Assembly: GCA_026415535.1 (NCBI GenBank)
Contig: JAOAGX010000061.1
Span: forward strand, 1 to 10,028
From: Armatimonadota bacterium
Lineage (GTDB): Bacteria > Armatimonadota > UBA5829
DNA: 10,028 nt
Reading direction: 5' to 3'
Below are positions 6,513-10,028 of this stretch, one piece after another. Numbering within the stretch: the first letter of the stretch is position 1; each line of letters begins with the position of its first letter. The notes beneath the pieces are model-generated. The model did no database searches. It was not told where the DNA came from and saw only the letters and a program-made list of their open reading frames with translations. A program made the position numbers and the translations under genes.

Positions 6513-8399
6513 TCATGGGGAAGGCGAGGCGGGATAGTAATCAGGCGGAGGTGCGCTTTCGTACTGAGGTGAGGTTCCGTTCTGGTGGTCGGCACCGGGA
6601 GTGCTTGCAGATGGTGCAACCTCGCCGCTCGCAGATGGTTGCTCGGTAGGGAGTCTCGAAGTCTCTCTCTCGACGATGACCTTGTTCTCTTCAAGCTTGG
6701 CGGCTGATTGGGTTTCGACTTTTGCCTGCGCTGCAAATATCTCGGCGTTGGATTTTGATTTGGATGAGTTTGTCTCAAGATAGTCCAACAGACTTGCGGC
6801 TGCCTGTGCCATAAGACCGCAAGCCAGACTACGACGCAAGTGAGCAGGCCTTTTGATAGGAGGGGGCACAATGGCATCCAAAAAGCCTGCCATCGACTCC
6901 AATCGAAGAACCAAACCCTTCACGGTATTGTAGTAGCTCTCGCGGGTGATGATCTTCTTTTCGAAATCTGCACTAGCGGTTTCATATTGGCGGATAAGCG
7001 CAGCAAAGTGCTGGTCAAAATAGTGTCGGAGCATCTCGTAGCGATTGGCCAGAACCTTGGATGGGGGGGCCGGTTGCACCTTGGCAAGTTCGTTCAGCGC
7101 CCTCCGACTTTCGCCAAAAAGCGACATCGAAGCGTTCACGACAGCCAGCCGTTCGTGCGCGCGCCAGTCTTTAGGATCGATCTTTGCCGCCTCTTTGTAG
7201 GCCTGTGCTGCCTCGTCAGGCTTGCCCGCGTTCCAGAGCTTGTCTCCCTCGATCATCTTGGCAACCGCAGTGCCTGGAGCGGCGGCAGGCCTAGGAGTTG
7301 TCAACGATACTCGGTTGCGTGGACTGGGAGGCTCCGGTGTAGACTTGTTCTCGTCGTGTTTCGACGTATCTGTAAGAGTTTTCTCTTCCCCTTCCCTCAA
7401 TTTCCTTACGAGCTCTTCTAAGGCTGCAACAGTGTCTTGCTCAGCACCCATCTCCCGCGCTCGCGCGAGCTCGTCTTCGGCCTCTCGGTAAAGACCCTTG
7501 CGGGCATATGCTTCGGCCAGTTTGACACGAAGCGAGACATCAGTTGGCTCAAGATTAACTGCTCGCTTGTATTGTTCGATTGCAAGCGCCAGATTACCGA
7601 CTTTTATGCTTTCTTCGGCCTCAGCGGCGTAGTCCTTAGCACCCGTTTTGGTAGTCGTCGGCATTTGCTCCGCACCAATAATGTTTGTCTCCTTGCCTGT
7701 AACAGGCGACTGCTCGGGCACGCGAGGCAAGCCAGCAAACGCCGACTGAGATATCTCAATCACGGCAGCACTTGCCGCCGAGTTCATTGCATTTTGTAAA
7801 TCAATAGCGGATGTTCCTCCGACCTGGGAAGATCTTACGCTTTCCCACTGAGAATTTTTACCTCCGTCGACGCGAGCAAGCCATAGCTTGATCTCTACGA
7901 CCCGCACTTGCCGCATCGGCCGGGTTTCTCCCTTGTCGGTCTTGTTCTCGCCACCTGGTGTGAGCTTGTCGGCGTCAGCCCGACCTTCGGTTTCCTTAGG
8001 AAGAACCTTCATCAAACTAGGCCCGACTTCTTCGATCTTGACATCCTTAACCGACACCTCGGCGGCTGCAGCGTACTGGAAACCCAAAGCCTTGGCAACT
8101 TCGAGTCTTTCCTCCCGCGTCGCATAGGATGCGAGCTTTTCCGGGCTGAGCTTTTTCTCCATTACAGCGCGCAGGACAGTCGGCGAGTCGCGGTCGAGCA
8201 CCGTTGCCTCAACCTGCTGGGTTTCGCGAAAATAGGTTCGCAAGGCCTTGGTAGTTGCCGCGGCAATATCCTTGTCTGCGCCGTCTCCGCGCACGGTTTC
8301 GAAAATCAACACCAGTGGACGCGAGGCGGACCAACCAGGCCGCAGCCCACAGACAATAGTAGCCGTCAGTGCCATCGCTATTGAGAGCCCGCGAATCAT
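6513..8399 (-). CDS. Secreted TPR-repeat protein with proline-rich tail
   Basis: This is a 628-residue exported protein of unknown function. Residues 1-25 are a signal peptide (hydrophobic 4-18, likely cut after WSA). Residues 28-225 form an alpha/beta domain interrupted by a charged low-complexity insert (about 135-162). Its LVLIFETVRGDG start and a later AKALGFQYAAAAEVS stretch loosely recall CsgG/TolB-type lipoprotein domains. TPR-like helices occur at about 256-325 (including LALAIEQYKRAVNLEP) and at 378-440 (DKLWNAGKPDEAAQAYKEA, AKIDPKDWRAHERLA). Between them is a Ser/Pro-rich linker. Residues 448-545 are helical, then a Gln/Ser/Pro-rich tail ends in PPPDYYPASPSP. The start overlaps the upstream TPR gene by four bases (ATGA), with GGAGG just before it, so translation is probably coupled. 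Such proteins usually act as envelope scaffolds. Confidence 0.8.
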   Translation of the reverse strand: MIRGLSIAMALTATIVCGLRPGWSASRPLVLIFETVRGDGADKDIAAATTKALRTYFRETQQVEATVLDRDSPTVLRAVMEKKLSPEKLASYATREERLEVAKALGFQYAAAAEVSVKDVKIEEVGPSLMKVLPKETEGRADADKLTPGGENKTDKGETRPMRQVRVVEIKLWLARVDGGKNSQWESVRSSQVGGTSAIDLQNAMNSAASAAVIEISQSAFAGLPRVPEQSPVTGKETNIIGAEQMPTTTKTGAKDYAAEAEESIKVGNLALAIEQYKRAVNLEPTDVSLRVKLAEAYARKGLYREAEDELARAREMGAEQDTVAALEELVRKLREGEEKTLTDTSKHDENKSTPEPPSPRNRVSLTTPRPAAAPGTAVAKMIEGDKLWNAGKPDEAAQAYKEAAKIDPKDWRAHERLAVVNASMSLFGESRRALNELAKVQPAPPSKVLANRYEMLRHYFDQHFAALIRQYETASADFEKKIITRESYYNTVKGLVLRLESMAGFLDAIVPPPIKRPAHLRRSLACGLMAQAAASLLDYLETNSSKSKSNAEIFAAQAKVETQSAAKLEENKVIVERETSRLPTEQPSASGEVAPSASTPGADHQNGTSPQYESAPPPDYYPASPSP

Positions 8400-9520
8400 C
8401 GTCCCTCCTGCAACACCTGCAAAAGCTTCCTGGCGCTCTCCTGACCCCGGCGAGCATTCTCGGTATTGCGTCCTGCGTCAATGTCGGCCTGATAGAGTCT
8501 AATCGCCTCTTCTGCAGCTCTGATCGCTTCCTCGGTAGCACCTTGTCTATAAAGCTCGACGGCACGAGCGAAGGCGTCGTCCCCCTCGGGTCTTGAACTT
8601 GGCTTTTCTTCCGGCTCTGGTGGTTTCGCCTGTGTAACACTGGCCTCCTTAGTGGCTTCCTTAGCCGGTTTCTTGGCAGGGCTTTTAGTCTCCGGAACTA
8701 TTTTAACGTTAGCGCCGAGAATTGGCGGTAGCTTGACCGGTTCGGTTGTGGTAGGCTTGGGCAAGCTCGGACGTGACACGAACGAAGGAGGAGTCTGAGG
8801 GCGCGCCATCGGATAGCCAGTCATAGACGGACTGGGAAACACGTAAACACGGGACTGCGAGGCTCCCGTTGCCTCGCCACCAATGCCCGATTTAGGTGTT
8901 TGGCTAACTCTAGTTGAACGGATCGGCCGAGCAGGTGTCGATTTGTCCTCTGCGCCACCAGGCATCAGCACGATCGCTGCCATTAAGACTATTACAAAGG
9001 TTGCAAACGCCACCCATAAAGGAACAGGAACAAGCCTTAACGCAGCGACCGGCCATGAGGACTGCGTAGGTGTCACCGTAGATTCCTGACCGGCGATTCG
9101 CATCCGCAATCTGGACAGTTTTTCGCGATCTGCTGCACTGTTCGGGTTCAGTTCGAGTATCCGCTCGTATTCCGCAACTGCAAGCTTCAGCAGCTCGTTG
9201 GCTTGCTCAGGCTCTCCATTCTTTAGCTTGTCCTCGGCCTTGCGTTCGTAGATCAGAGCCAAAAGCGAGTGTGCAGACGCGCTTTCCGGCATCGCACGCA
9301 GGATCTTCTGAGTACGGGCGAGCGCGTCGTCCAGCTCCCCGCGCGAATAGACTTGCCAAACTTCGAAGAGCTCCTGCCCGAGCGCAACCTCGTCAACCTC
9401 GCCCGAGGCGCGGCCTTGCTGTTCAGCTTGCTGCAGAGCCGGGTTTCCTAGCTGAAGGCCACATCCCCTGCAGAACCTGTTTGTCTTGCCGTTCGTTGTT
9501 CCGCAGCGTGGGCATTTCAT
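8396..9520 (-). CDS. Membrane-anchored zinc-ribbon/TPR protein
   Basis: This 374-residue protein is of unknown function. The N-terminus is a zinc ribbon, CPRC (3-6) and CRGC (17-20). A TPR block follows at about 45-140, including a helix pair ending ILELNPNSA. A single membrane segment (about 165-187, VPVPLWVAFATFVIVLMAAI) then leads to a Pro/Ser/Thr/Lys-rich linker (190-310) and a final TPR-like pair (about 314-374, ending RKLLQVLQEGR). By the positive-inside rule the zinc ribbon and first TPR lie in the cytoplasm and the linker and last TPR outside the membrane. It would thus connect the cytoplasm to the exported TPR protein, whose gene starts within its stop codon. The ATG has only a weak AGGA about nine bases upstream. 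ruvB lies 139 bases upstream on the same strand. Confidence 0.8.
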   Translation of the reverse strand: MKCPRCGTTNGKTNRFCRGCGLQLGNPALQQAEQQGRASGEVDEVALGQELFEVWQVYSRGELDDALARTQKILRAMPESASAHSLLALIYERKAEDKLKNGEPEQANELLKLAVAEYERILELNPNSAADREKLSRLRMRIAGQESTVTPTQSSWPVAALRLVPVPLWVAFATFVIVLMAAIVLMPGGAEDKSTPARPIRSTRVSQTPKSGIGGEATGASQSRVYVFPSPSMTGYPMARPQTPPSFVSRPSLPKPTTTEPVKLPPILGANVKIVPETKSPAKKPAKEATKEASVTQAKPPEPEEKPSSRPEGDDAFARAVELYRQGATEEAIRAAEEAIRLYQADIDAGRNTENARRGQESARKLLQVLQEGR

Positions 9521-9610
9521 AGTCTGCTGTCCTAGGTTAGTTCAACACGGGACTGTTTACCACAGTGGTCCGGCAGTTCGCCTAATCAACTTTCAAACTC
9601 AGTCATTTTA

Positions 9611-9628
9611 GCGGAGTGAAAAATCCGC
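9611..9628 (-). terminator. Weak hairpin after ruvB
   Basis: GCGGA (9611-9615) and TCCGC (9624-9628) form a 5-bp stem with an 8-base loop in the gap between ruvB and the zinc-ribbon gene. Read on the - strand it is followed by TAAAAT rather than a T-run. It is a weak candidate for a ruvB terminator and may be chance. Confidence 0.25.
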
Positions 9629-9659
9629 AGCCGAGCGCTGTAAGAAACCACACAACCCA

Positions 9660-10028
9660 TCAGAACAATCCGGTTTGAGACTTTGCCGGCGCGAGGCCTA
9701 AATGGTCGTATGCGCGTCTAGTTGCGACACGTCCCCTAGGAGTGCGTGCCAGAAACCCGATCTGAATCAGATACGGCTCGTGTGCATCCTCGATTGTGTC
9801 GCGTTCCTCTCCAATGGCGGCCGCGACTGTCTCTATCCCGACCGGCCCGCCGCCGAACTTATCTATGATGGTCGTCAATAGACGGCGGTCGGCTTCATCT
9901 AGGCCTTGCTCGTCAATTTCAAGCATCGCCAAACCTTCTACGGCCACCGTCGCATCGATTACTCCCTGTGCCCGAACCTGAGCATAGTCGCGCACGCGCC
10001 TGAGGACGCGGTTGGCAACCCTCGGAGT
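9660..10028 (-). CDS. ruvB: Holliday junction branch-migration helicase RuvB (C-terminal part)
   Basis: RuvB is the AAA+ ring motor that, with RuvA, drives branch migration of Holliday junctions before RuvC cleavage. The window holds its last 122 residues; the N-terminal part with the Walker motifs lies beyond 10028. The frame runs to the edge without a stop and begins TPRVANRVLRRVRDYAQV, which contains the conserved sensor-2 region seen in the family. Further family marks are GLDEADRRLL, the winged-helix GGGPVGIETVAAAIGEER, HEPYLIQIGFLARTPRGRVAT and the C-terminal QTGLF. An internal ATG at 9995 could be mistaken for a start, but homology continues upstream of it. No ruvA, ruvC or queA is visible. 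It is co-directional with the TPR genes downstream but separated by 139 bases, so cotranscription is uncertain. Confidence 0.96.
   Translation of the reverse strand, partial: TPRVANRVLRRVRDYAQVRAQGVIDATVAVEGLAMLEIDEQGLDEADRRLLTTIIDKFGGGPVGIETVAAAIGEERDTIEDAHEPYLIQIGFLARTPRGRVATRRAYDHLGLAPAKSQTGLF

Noticed and set aside
7908..8384. Long antisense reading frame opposite the secreted TPR gene (and similar ones at 3242-3658 and 6840-7421)
   Set aside because: They lie wholly or almost wholly opposite well-supported genes, carry no recognisable motifs and have compositions expected of shadow frames.
1..10028. CRISPR arrays, insertion sequences, tRNA or rRNA genes
   Set aside because: No regularly spaced repeats, transposase motifs with terminal repeats, cloverleaf or rRNA-like sequences were seen on either strand.

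Overview
The window carries a block of one-carbon (Wood-Ljungdahl methyl-branch) genes on the + strand. Genes of unrelated function lie on the - strand on either side. The likely host is a diderm, probably anaerobic bacterium. A predicted exported protein with beta-barrel-like features and a terminal Phe suggests an outer membrane, and AcsE with a MetV/MetF pair and Fhs suggests the folate-dependent acetyl-CoA or reductive glycine route. Gene style (UgpC-type ATPase, zinc-ribbon/TPR protein after ruvB, proline-rich TPR proteins) would fit an Armatimonadota-like or other poorly cultivated lineage. That placement is inference and cannot be settled from this sequence alone.

Layout. Positions 1-1049 (-): sugar or glycerol-phosphate ABC importer ATPase of the MalK/UgpC family, cut by the window edge, with a consensus sigma-70 promoter at 1142-1171. 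Positions 1050-1393: divergent control region. Positions 1394-5564 (+): acsE-like methyltransferase, metF, metV and fhs, four co-directional genes. The acsE homologue appears to start at a CTG codon behind a good Shine-Dalgarno sequence. The metV-fhs gap (3767-3896) holds a strong 19-position stem-loop followed by palindromes and repeated TTGACA boxes. Positions 5565-5670: convergent gap with a small hairpin and a perfect 16-bp inverted repeat, probably a bidirectional terminator. Positions 5671-6363 (-): predicted outer-membrane protein. Positions 6513-8399 and 8396-9520 (-): two TPR proteins overlapping by ATGA, one secreted and one membrane-anchored with an N-terminal zinc ribbon. Positions 9660-10028 (-): C-terminal third of RuvB.

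How the genes work together. Fhs activates formate on tetrahydrofolate. MetF with MetV reduces methylene-THF to methyl-THF. The AcsE-like protein would pass the methyl group to a corrinoid protein. Methenyl-THF cyclohydrolase/methylene-THF dehydrogenase and the corrinoid/CO dehydrogenase partners are not in the window. The - strand TPR pair and the outer-membrane protein may form an envelope module, but only their order supports this. I saw no CRISPR array, insertion sequence, tRNA or rRNA.
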